From assembly GCA_020441225.1 (NCBI GenBank), contig JAGRMP010000505.1, positions 1-5,032 on the forward strand: 5,032 bases of DNA, read 5' to 3'. This DNA comes from Maritimibacter sp. Its GTDB lineage: Bacteria; Pseudomonadota; Alphaproteobacteria; Rhodobacterales; Rhodobacteraceae. The position numbers and the translations under genes were made by a program. Shown piece by piece: positions 1 through 4,892 of the stretch. Numbering within the stretch: the first letter of the stretch is position 1; each line of letters starts with the position of its first letter. The notes beneath the pieces were generated by a model that had not been told where the DNA came from, did not search any database, and worked only from the letters and a program-made list of their open reading frames with translations.

Positions 1-305
1 GCCTCGATCAGCGGCACGAAGACCCCGAGCACCCGCTTGCCCGGCGGCAGCCAGCTTTCCTGCATCCGTCTCAGCGCGGCCGCCGACGCGGTGTTGCAGG
101 CGAGGATGACAAGGTCGCAACCCTCGTCCCACAGCCGTTCCACGGCCGCAGTGGTGAGCGCATAGACATCGTCCGCATCGCGCACACCGTAGGGCGCGTG
201 CAGGTTGTCGCCGAAATACACGAAAGGCACCTCCGGCAGCCGCGCAACAACCGCGTCCAGCACCGTAAGCCCGCCGAGCCCGCTGTCAAATATGCCGACC
301 GCCAT
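1..305 (-). CDS. murI: Glutamate racemase, N-terminal part (cut by left edge)
   Basis: Cytosolic enzyme that interconverts L- and D-glutamate, supplying D-glutamate for peptidoglycan stem peptides. Only the first 101 codons are in the window; family members are usually about 260-280 residues, so the C-terminal catalytic cysteine lies outside. Visible hallmarks are [11 protein letters not shown] at residues 6-16 (first catalytic Asp7 and substrate-binding Ser8), [10 protein letters not shown] at 31-40, and ACNTASA at 69-75 with the first catalytic cysteine Cys70. The ATG at 305 is supported by AGGAGA (312-317) six bases upstream on the minus strand. It lies 111 bp downstream of the acyltransferase gene in the same direction; co-transcription is possible but no promoter or terminator settles it. 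The identification rests on the DSG and CNT motifs in their expected order and spacing. Confidence 0.95.
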   Translation of the reverse strand, partial: MAVGIFDSGLGGLTVLDAVVARLPEVPFVYFGDNLHAPYGVRDADDVYALTTAAVERLWDEGCDLVILACNTASAAALRRMQESWLPPGKRVLGVFVPLIE

Positions 306-416
306 GGGTATTCTCCTGCCTTTCGCCCGTGCCTTTTGCCTGTGGGTTTACGCCGAATGCAGGGGGTTGGCTAGAGGGTCGCACGGCGGCGCAAAGGGGG
401 GCGAATGCGCGCCCGC

Positions 417-1301
417 TCAGCGGTGGCGGGCTTCGAACTCGTAGCCCTGCGCGCGCCAGTCCAGCGGGTCGGGCGAAAGCCCGTAGGTCCGCTGGCGCAG
501 GTAGGCCATCAGCGCGCGCGGATCGGCGGCGTAGGCCGCGAGGCGCTCGGGCCCGATGGCCGCACCGATGGTGGCGCGCACCGGGCGGTCGGTGCGGGCG
601 CGAAACTCCTTGAGCAGCAACCCCATGCGCAGCGCGTAGGACAGATGGCTGGCGATGTGGAACAGCCGCGAATTTGCGCCCTCGAAGAACACAGGCACCA
701 CGGTGGCGCGCGACCGCAGCACCATCCGCGCGGTGAACAGCCGCCAGGCCGGGTCCATCGGCTGGCCGAACGGCCGCGCCGGGGTCGAGACGGTTCCACC
801 GGGGAAGATCCCAACCGCCCCGCCCGCGCTCAGGTAGTCGAGCGCGGCGCGGCGGGTCGCGACGTTGTCGCGGGTGGCCTGCGGGGTCTCGGAGAAATCG
901 ATCGGCAGGATCGCGCCCTCAAGTTCCGGCGCGCGGCCGAAAACCTGGTGGGCGAGGATGCGGAAATCGCCGCCGCGGACCTGCGACAGGATATGGCCCA
1001 TCATCAGCCCGTCGAGGATGCCGAAGGGGTGGTTCGCGACCACCACCAACGGCCCGTCGCGCGGGACGTCGGCGAGCGCGCGGCCCACGAGGTCCAGCCG
1101 CAGGCCGTAGCGCCGCGCCATCACCGCCCAGAAGTCATCGCCGCGGGCGAGGTCGGCATCGTAGCCCCGCGCGCGGCGGACCAGCGCGGGACGGCCGGTG
1201 ATCGTTTCGACCGTCCGCACCACCTGTCCCTGCACGCCGGGCAGACCGCTGGCATAGGAAAACGCGCGGGCGATTCGCGCCGGGGACATGGCTTGGGTCA
1301 T
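417..1301 (-). CDS. PlsC-type lysophospholipid acyltransferase family protein
   Basis: Predicted acyltransferase of 294 residues that would transfer a fatty acyl group to a lysophospholipid or related acceptor at the inner face of the membrane. Seen directly: residues 84-97 form a hydrophobic strand ending in ANHPFGILD (His91, Asp97), the catalytic HX(4-5)D motif; residues 164-173 read GIFPGGTVST, corresponding to the acceptor-binding FPEGTRS block; PELEGAILPID lies between them at 125-135. The motif variants (five residues between His and Asp, Gly in place of the usual Glu of FPEG) place it outside canonical PlsC, in an NHPxG subgroup whose acceptor I cannot name. The start at 1301 was chosen because GGAGG (1307-1311) sits five bases upstream; an in-frame ATG at 1358 would add 19 residues and has no comparable site. 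An OlsA-like ornithine-lipid role is possible, but no olsB is adjacent. Confidence 0.85.
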   Translation of the reverse strand: MTQAMSPARIARAFSYASGLPGVQGQVVRTVETITGRPALVRRARGYDADLARGDDFWAVMARRYGLRLDLVGRALADVPRDGPLVVVANHPFGILDGLMMGHILSQVRGGDFRILAHQVFGRAPELEGAILPIDFSETPQATRDNVATRRAALDYLSAGGAVGIFPGGTVSTPARPFGQPMDPAWRLFTARMVLRSRATVVPVFFEGANSRLFHIASHLSYALRMGLLLKEFRARTDRPVRATIGAAIGPERLAAYAADPRALMAYLRQRTYGLSPDPLDWRAQGYEFEARHR

Positions 1302-1381
1302 GGCGGCCTCCAGTTTCCGAACTGTTGGCATGGTCGGGTGACAATCGCGTGACGGCACCGGGTTTACCCCCTGCTGCGGAA

Positions 1382-1397
1382 CGGCTTCACAAAGCCG
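1382..1397. repeat. Short perfect inverted repeat in divergent spacer
   Basis: CGGCTT-CACA-AAGCCG is a perfect 6-bp inverted repeat with a 4-base centre. It lies 81 bp upstream of the acyltransferase start and about 105 bp upstream of the LysR start, in the spacer between the divergent genes. No T-tract follows on either strand, so it is not an intrinsic terminator. An operator role, for example for the neighbouring LysR protein, is conceivable, but the site does not fit the usual T-N11-A LysR box well. Confidence 0.3.
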
Positions 1398-1438
1398 CCG
1401 CCGGAATTGCGCAACACCCCCGGTACGGCCGCGGCTTT

Positions 1439-1454
1439 TGGCATGACCTTTGCG
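1439..1454 (+). promoter_or_regulatory. Sigma-54-like -24/-12 promoter match
   Basis: TGGCATG-N4-TTGCG matches the sigma-54 consensus TGGCACG-N4-TTGCW at every position except the C (T here) and the final W (G here), with invariant GG at 1440-1441 and GC at 1452-1453 spaced correctly. It points towards the LysR gene and predicts a transcript start near 1465, giving a leader of about 37 bases. No NtrC or NifA enhancer site was found upstream. A competing reading is the extended -10-like TGGTATAGG at 1461-1469, without a well-placed -35. Confidence 0.4.
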
Positions 1455-1501
1455 CGCGCTTGGTATAGGGCTGTTGTCGAAAAAAGGGCCAAAGTCGCAC
1501 G

Positions 1502-2398
1502 ATGGATTGGGACAAGCTGAGGATATTTCACGCGGTCGCGGATGCCGGCAGCCTGACCCACGCGGGAGATTCCCTGAATCTCAGCCAATCCGCCGTGTCG
1601 CGCCAGATCCGCGCGCTCGAGGAAAGCCTCGATGCGACGCTGTTCCACCGCCATGCCCGCGGGCTGATCCTGACCGAGCAGGGTGAGCTGCTGTTCGATG
1701 CCACCCGCTCGATGAGCCAGCGGCTCGAAGCGGCGGTGGCGCGGATCCGCGATTCGAACGAAGAGGTCTTCGGCATCCTGCGGGTGACCGCCACGACCGG
1801 CTACGGTTCGCTCTGGCTCGCGCCGCGCCTGCCCAAGCTCTACGAGCAATACCCCGATCTGCAGATCGATCTGATGCTCGACGAGCGGGTGCTCGATCTG
1901 CCGATGCGCGAGGCCGATGTCGCGATCCGGATGAAGGAGCCGAGCCAGGCCGATCTGGTGCGCAAACGGCTGATGGCGGTCAACATGCGGCTCTACGCGA
2001 TGCCCGCCTATCTCGACGCCCACGGCCGCCCGGCCAGCCTCGACGATCTGCGCCACCACCGGCTGATCTGCATGAACACCACCTCGCAGCAGGTCACCGC
2101 GGGCGCCTCCTATGTGCAGGAGCTGCTCAGCAACGAGGTCCGTTCGCTGCTCACGGTCAACAATTACTTCGGCGGCCTGCAGGCGGTGCTCAACGGGCTC
2201 GGCATCGGCGTGTTGCCCGACTACGTGGTCCACGACTTCCCCGAGCTCGAACGGGTGCTGCCGGAGTCGGAATCGAACGAGATCCCGGTCTTCCTCGCCT
2301 ATCCGGAAGAGCTTCGCCACTCCAAGCGTGTGGCGGCTTTCCGCGACTTCGTCGTTCAGGAGATCCACGAGTACCGCCGCCGCGCCGGCGGTGGATAG
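1502..2398 (+). CDS. LysR-family transcriptional regulator
   Basis: A 298-residue DNA-binding regulator of typical LysR length. Residues 1-60 form the winged helix-turn-helix: KLRIFHAVADAGSLTHAG followed by LNLSQSAVSRQIRALEESL, the recognition helix, and the wing LFHRHARGLILTEQGE. A linker helix follows (about 62-85), then a periplasmic-binding-protein-like effector domain beginning near LRVTATTGYGS (about 93-103) and running to the C-terminus. The ligand cannot be read from the sequence. The ATG at 1502 starts the conserved MDWDKLRIF; no strong Shine-Dalgarno precedes it (only AAAAAAGGG well upstream), suggesting weak or unusual initiation. It is divergent from the acyltransferase and convergent with the sigma-factor operon, with the small-RNA locus just downstream. 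No intrinsic terminator directly follows the stop, so read-through to the terminator at 2601-2629 is possible. Targets are unknown. Confidence 0.93.
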   Translation: MDWDKLRIFHAVADAGSLTHAGDSLNLSQSAVSRQIRALEESLDATLFHRHARGLILTEQGELLFDATRSMSQRLEAAVARIRDSNEEVFGILRVTATTGYGSLWLAPRLPKLYEQYPDLQIDLMLDERVLDLPMREADVAIRMKEPSQADLVRKRLMAVNMRLYAMPAYLDAHGRPASLDDLRHHRLICMNTTSQQVTAGASYVQELLSNEVRSLLTVNNYFGGLQAVLNGLGIGVLPDYVVHDFPELERVLPESESNEIPVFLAYPEELRHSKRVAAFRDFVVQEIHEYRRRAGGG

Positions 2399-2474
2399 CG
2401 GTCCGCGCTCGCGCGTCCCGCCTCGCGGATTGGCGCGGCAAGAAAAACCGCGACGCAAATGTCACAGTTTCGTT

Positions 2475-2495
2475 GCTATGCGCATCGATCATAGC
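2475..2495. repeat. Inverted repeat GCTATG-N9-CATAGC
   Basis: A perfect 6-bp inverted repeat with a 9-base spacer that itself contains the palindrome ATCGAT. It abuts and shares two bases with the GCTGCA-T-TGCAGC palindrome at 2494-2506. It is upstream of the small-RNA promoter and in no coding region, so an operator is the natural interpretation; the protein is unknown. Confidence 0.35.
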
Positions 2496-2506
2496 TGCAT
2501 TGCAGC
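2494..2506. promoter_or_regulatory. Palindrome matching the PhaR box (CTGC-N3-GCAG)
   Basis: GCTGCA-T-TGCAGC is a perfect 13-bp palindrome containing CTGC-ATT-GCAG at 2495-2505. From memory, CTGC-N3(-4)-GCAG is the operator of PhaR, the repressor that senses polyhydroxybutyrate in Paracoccus and Rhodobacter and controls phasin and synthesis genes. The box ends 9 bases before the candidate -35 of the small RNA, centred about 49 bp upstream of the predicted transcript start. The sequence match is direct; binding by PhaR is inference. Confidence 0.5.
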
Positions 2507-2514
2507 ATTTTCAC

Positions 2515-2543
2515 TTGTCACACTGCACACCGCCTCCTAAATG
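2515..2543 (+). promoter_or_regulatory. Candidate sigma-70 promoter of the small RNA
   Basis: TTGTCA (2515-2520, five of six matches to TTGACA) is followed after 17 bases by TAAATG (2538-2543), a weak -10; a 16-base spacing gives CTAAAT instead. Transcription would begin near 2549, directly at the base of the 5' stem-loop, producing an RNA of about 81 nt. The -35 overlaps TGTCACA at 2516-2522, which recurs at 2460-2466. Confidence 0.45.
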
Positions 2544-2548
2544 GGCAT

Positions 2549-2629
2549 CGAGGCGGATCGCTGAGCGATCTGTGAACCGCCTCACCTCCCTGTTGGACTT
2601 AGGCCGGGCTTATGCCCGGTCTTTTTTTT
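2549..2629 (+). ncRNA. Candidate trans-acting small RNA, alpha-r8/MmgR ('suhB')-like
   Basis: Non-coding RNA of about 81 nt between the convergent LysR and sigma-factor genes. Visible structure: GAGGCGG (2550-2556) pairs with CCGCCTC (2577-2583), enclosing an inner hairpin ATCGC-TGA-GCGAT (2557-2569); then a single-stranded linker with the heptamer CCTCCCT (2585-2591), complementary to GGAGG Shine-Dalgarno sequences; then a strong terminator ending in eight T, typical of Hfq-binding RNAs. From memory, alphaproteobacterial alpha-r8 RNAs (MmgR of Sinorhizobium, about 77 nt) have this architecture with a conserved unpaired CCUCCCU, and MmgR limits polyhydroxybutyrate accumulation. The family assignment is by architecture and heptamer only. 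Alternatively it is a 3'-UTR RNA released from the LysR transcript. Confidence 0.65.
2601..2629 (+). terminator. Strong intrinsic terminator
   Basis: The stem AGGCCGGGC (2601-2609) pairs with GCCCGGTCT (2614-2622) around a TTAT loop, nine pairs with one G-U, followed at once by a run of eight T (2622-2629). It ends the small RNA and can also stop transcripts reading through from the LysR gene. On the minus strand no T-run follows the stem, so it should act in one direction only. Confidence 0.92.
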
Positions 2630-2663
2630 GCGTTGCGCAGAAACTGTCCGTTCGAGGCGAGTC

Positions 2664-3920
2664 TCACCCTTCCCCTTCGATCCCGGACAGCGCGGCGGCG
2701 CGGCGCGCGCTGAGAAAGGCGCGTTCGCTGTCGACCCGGGTGAACGCCAGCGCCCGGTCATAGGCCGCAACCGCGCCCGCCGGATCGCCGCTTTGCGCGA
2801 GCAGCTCGGCCCGCGCAGCGTGGTACGGCTGGTACGTGTCCAGGACTGTGTCGAGACCGGCGATCTCGGCAAGCCCGGCGGCGGGCCCAGCGGTCTCAGA
2901 CAGCGCGACGGCAAGGTTCAGCCGCACCACCGGGCTCGGCGCGATCCGCAAGAGCAGCCGGTAAAGTGCGACGATCTGCGGCCAGTCGGTCGCCGCCGCC
3001 GTCTCCGCCTCACCGTGCAGCGCCGCGATTGCAGCCTGGATCTGAAAGCGTCCGACCCGGCCCCGGGCCAGCGCGGTCTGGACCAGCGCCGCCCCCTCGG
3101 CGATCATCTCCCGGTCCCACAGGCCCCGATCCTGCTCGGCCAGCGGCACATAGGCGCCCCCTGCCCCGCCCCGTGCCGCCCGGCGGGCATGGGTGAGCAG
3201 GAGCAGCGCCAGCGCGCCCGCCGCTTCCGGCTCGTCGGGAAACATCCCCTGCACCAGCCGCGCGAGATAGAGCGCCTCTTCGCAGAGATCGATCCGGAGC
3301 TGCACCGCGCCCTCGGTGGCCGCATAGCCCTCGTTGAACACCAGATAGATCACGTCCAGCACCGAGGAGAGCCGTTCCCCGAGCGCCGGCCCCTGAGGGA
3401 TTTCATAGGCGATACCCGCGTCGCGGATCTTGCGTTTCGCACGCGCCAGCCGCTGGCCCATAGTCGCGGGCTTGTCGAGAAAGGCGCGCGCGATTTCCTC
3501 GGTCGACAGACCGCCCAGCGTGCGCAGGGTGAGGGCGACGCGGGCCTTGGGGTCGAGCGCCGGGTGGCAGCAGGTGAAGATCAGCCGCAACCGCTCGTCG
3601 GGGATCTCGGCTTCGTCGGCCAGCGCGGTTTCCGCCTCCGAAAGGATCGCGATGTCGCGGGCGCGGTCGCGGAATCGGGTGTCGCGCCGGAACCGGTCGA
3701 TCGCCTGGCGATGGGCCACCCGCAGGAGCCAGGCGCGCGGGTTGTCGGGGGGGCCGGATTTCTGCCAGTGCACGAGCGCGCGTTCGAGCGCGCCCTGCAG
3801 GCAATCCTCGGCGAGCTGGATGTCGCCGACCCGCCCGACGAGGGCGGCAAGGAGGCGGCCGTGGTCGCGGGCGACGACGCGGGCCAGTTCGCCCTGCACG
3901 TCGCCCGCCCCAGCCTTCAA
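2664..3920 (-). CDS. ECF42-type RNA polymerase sigma factor with C-terminal extension
   Basis: Extracytoplasmic-function sigma factor of 418 residues, about twice the minimal ECF length. Seen: region 2 at about 18-83, including DNPRAWLLRVAHRQAIDRFRR (59-79, split by no gaps); the group-typical LIFTCCHPAL at 113-122; region 4 helix-turn-helix with LSTEEIARAF and MGQRLARAKRKI (138-165); then a long extension with VIYLVFNEGY (190-199, DUF6596) and TPR-like YQPYHAARAELL and GAVAAYDRAL near the end. This arrangement, plus the adjacent DGPF protein, fits ECF42, a group thought to lack an anti-sigma factor and to be controlled through the extension. The start is taken as TTG at 3920, overlapping the upstream stop as TTGA, which suggests translational coupling; GTG at 3899 is the alternative. 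The in-frame ATG at 4016 lies deep inside the neighbour and is unlikely. Autoregulation is suggested by the promoter at 4776-4802. Confidence 0.9.
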   Translation of the reverse strand: MKAGAGDVQGELARVVARDHGRLLAALVGRVGDIQLAEDCLQGALERALVHWQKSGPPDNPRAWLLRVAHRQAIDRFRRDTRFRDRARDIAILSEAETALADEAEIPDERLRLIFTCCHPALDPKARVALTLRTLGGLSTEEIARAFLDKPATMGQRLARAKRKIRDAGIAYEIPQGPALGERLSSVLDVIYLVFNEGYAATEGAVQLRIDLCEEALYLARLVQGMFPDEPEAAGALALLLLTHARRAARGGAGGAYVPLAEQDRGLWDREMIAEGAALVQTALARGRVGRFQIQAAIAALHGEAETAAATDWPQIVALYRLLLRIAPSPVVRLNLAVALSETAGPAAGLAEIAGLDTVLDTYQPYHAARAELLAQSGDPAGAVAAYDRALAFTRVDSERAFLSARRAAALSGIEGEG

Positions 3921-4276
3921 AAGTTGAGGTCCATCACCGGGCGGACCTCGATGGTTCCGTGCTCCGCCACCGGGATCATGGCCGCGTATTTCAGCGCCGT
4001 GTCGAGATCGGGGCAATCGAGGAGGTAGTATCCGCCGAGCTGTTCCTTGGTCTCGGCGAAGGGGCCGTCCATGGTTTCGGTCTTGCCGCCGCGGATGCGA
4101 ACGCAGGTCGCGGTCTCGACCGGCATCAGCGCGTCGCCGGCGACGAAGACACCGTCGTCGCGCAGGCGTTTGTCGAGCGCGATCCAGGGCGCCATCATGG
4201 CGTCGAACTCGGGCGTGCCCGGGACCGGGTCGTCGCCTGCACGGGCGGAAGAATAGATCAGAGCCATGTATTGCAT
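3917..4276 (-). CDS. YCII/DGPF-domain protein
   Basis: Small soluble protein of 119 residues, the usual size for the YCII-related family (dimeric alpha/beta ferredoxin-like fold). It opens with MQYMALIYSS and carries the eponymous DGPF at residues 70-73 within MDGPFAETKEQLGGYYLLD. Biochemical function is unknown; proteins of this type are the standard genomic partners, and in Streptomyces the reported targets, of ECF42 sigma factors. The start at 4276 is supported by AGGA (4283-4286) six bases upstream; the ATG at 4267 would leave that site too far away. The stop overlaps the probable TTG start of the sigma gene. The 77-bp gap to the upstream MAPEG gene holds no obvious promoter, only a 5-bp hairpin with a GCGA tetraloop (4309-4322), so the three genes probably share a transcript. 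Confidence 0.92.
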   Translation of the reverse strand: MQYMALIYSSARAGDDPVPGTPEFDAMMAPWIALDKRLRDDGVFVAGDALMPVETATCVRIRGGKTETMDGPFAETKEQLGGYYLLDCPDLDTALKYAAMIPVAEHGTIEVRPVMDLNF

Positions 4277-4308
4277 GTGTGTTCCTTTCGGGGTTCGAGG
4301 TTGAGGAT

Positions 4309-4322
4309 GCCCGTCGCCGGGC
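4309..4322 (-). other. Small GNRA-capped hairpin between MAPEG and DGPF genes
   Basis: On the transcribed strand GCCCG-GCGA-CGGGC forms a 5-bp stem closed by a GCGA tetraloop. There is no T-run, so it is not a terminator. It may stabilise or mark processing of the operon mRNA, or be incidental in GC-rich sequence. Confidence 0.25.
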
Positions 4323-4353
4323 GGGTTGGCAACGCGCGGGACGGCGGTGCCGG

Positions 4354-4743
4354 TCACATCACCGCCGCGCCGAGGAGCGCGACGATGCAGATGAGATTGG
4401 CAAGGTGGTTGGCGCTGAGCCCGGCGATGCGGCCGAAGGTCACCGACCGGTCGTGGTACAGGCCGACGGCGTGCAGCGCGCGGCCCACCAGTAGCAGAAG
4501 CCCCGCCGCGTGCAGCCAGGCCGCGCCCAGCCCGCCCGCCTCGGCCAGCAGCATCAGGATCAGCGAGAGCGGCACGTTCTCGTGGAAATTGCCGTGCCGG
4601 CGGATGCGGGTGGCGAGACCCATATCGCCGCCGTCACCGATGGAGACATGGGCCCGCGCCCGGCCGAGGATCACGTAATAGCTCAGCGCCAGCGACATCA
4701 GCGCGAGCAGCGCGGCGTAGAGCGGGGTGATGGTGAGGGTCAT
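4354..4743 (-). CDS. MAPEG-family integral membrane protein
   Basis: A 129-residue membrane protein of the MAPEG family (membrane-associated proteins in eicosanoid and glutathione metabolism), of normal length. Four hydrophobic segments are visible, roughly residues 5-26, 57-77, 78-96 and 107-128. Family signatures are [11 protein letters not shown] at 48-58 (conserved Asn52 and Glu55) and GRALHAVGL at 87-95. Eukaryotic members are glutathione transferases or peroxidases; the bacterial substrate is not known, so a detoxification role is only suggested. The start MTLTITPLY at 4743 has AGGAG (4750-4754) six bases upstream; an in-frame ATG at 4827 would add an uncharacteristic charged N-terminus. 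It is the first gene of the apparent MAPEG-DGPF-sigma operon, behind an ECF42-like promoter, with an inverted repeat overlapping its ribosome binding site. It is divergent from purL. Confidence 0.9.
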   Translation of the reverse strand: MTLTITPLYAALLALMSLALSYYVILGRARAHVSIGDGGDMGLATRIRRHGNFHENVPLSLILMLLAEAGGLGAAWLHAAGLLLLVGRALHAVGLYHDRSVTFGRIAGLSANHLANLICIVALLGAAVM

Positions 4744-4750
4744 GCCGGTC

Positions 4751-4777
4751 TCCTTGTGGGGGCGTTCGACACAAGGA
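4751..4777. repeat. Perfect 8-bp inverted repeat over the MAPEG ribosome binding site
   Basis: TCCTTGTG (4751-4758) and CACAAGGA (4770-4777) are perfectly complementary, separated by 11 bases. One arm contains the AGGA of the MAPEG Shine-Dalgarno, and the other touches the CGTC -10 of the ECF42-like promoter. As DNA it looks like an operator for a dimeric regulator; as RNA it would hide the ribosome binding site, but only if transcription starts upstream of 4777. Confidence 0.5.
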
Positions 4778-4802
4778 CGCGCGGGAGCTGCCGATTTCGA
4801 CA
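4776..4802 (-). promoter_or_regulatory. ECF42-type promoter upstream of the MAPEG gene
   Basis: On the minus strand TGTCGA (4802-4797) is followed after exactly 17 bases by CGTC (4779-4776). The signature I recall for ECF42 targets is TGTCGA at -35 and CGA/TC at -10. It faces the MAPEG-DGPF-sigma genes, with a predicted transcript start near 4769 and a leader of about 26 bases, and nothing equivalent lies directly before the DGPF gene. This supports autoregulation of the three-gene operon. Confidence 0.6.
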
Positions 4803-4892
4803 TCAGGGGCGAAAAAACTTTTCCCAATCCCCGCCCCCGGCTTTTCCTTCCACCCGGCTTGGCCTATGAGATCGGCCAAGATGGGGAGCGCC

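Noticed and set aside
405..1352. Long plus-strand open frame (315 codons) opposite the acyltransferase gene
   Set aside because: Its translation is low-complexity and rich in Arg, Ala and Gly with no recognisable domain, whereas the minus strand gives clear acyltransferase motifs; open antisense frames are expected in GC-rich genes.
1475..1480. TGTCGA on the plus strand before the LysR gene, as a second ECF42 promoter
   Set aside because: No CGAC or CGTC occurs 16-17 bases downstream; the nearest CGA overlaps the start codon at the wrong spacing.
2434..2452. CGCGG-N9-CCGCG hairpin after the LysR stop as a terminator
   Set aside because: The stem is only five pairs, the loop is nine bases and no T-run follows; the genuine terminator is at 2601-2629.
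1364..2458. Minus-strand open frame (364 codons) opposite the LysR gene
   Set aside because: Shadow of the plus-strand LysR gene, whose helix-turn-helix and effector domain are unmistakable; the antisense product is His/Arg/Glu-rich without motifs.
2628..4028. Plus-strand open frame of 466 codons opposite the sigma-factor gene
   Set aside because: It begins inside the T-run of the terminator, spans parts of two minus-strand genes and encodes arginine-rich sequence with no domain; it is an antisense shadow.
3959..4678. Plus-strand open frame of 239 codons across the DGPF and MAPEG genes
   Set aside because: It bridges two well-supported minus-strand genes and their spacer and has no protein-family features.
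4766..4771. Second TGTCGA on the minus strand nearer the MAPEG start, as the -35
   Set aside because: Its -10 position would fall on CCGGCA next to the start codon, does not fit CGA/TC, and transcription would begin inside the gene.
4842..4870. TTTTCC-N17-TATGAG as the purL promoter
   Set aside because: The -35 half matches poorly (three of six) and the implied leader is only about 16 bases; it is mentioned with purL but is too weak for its own feature.
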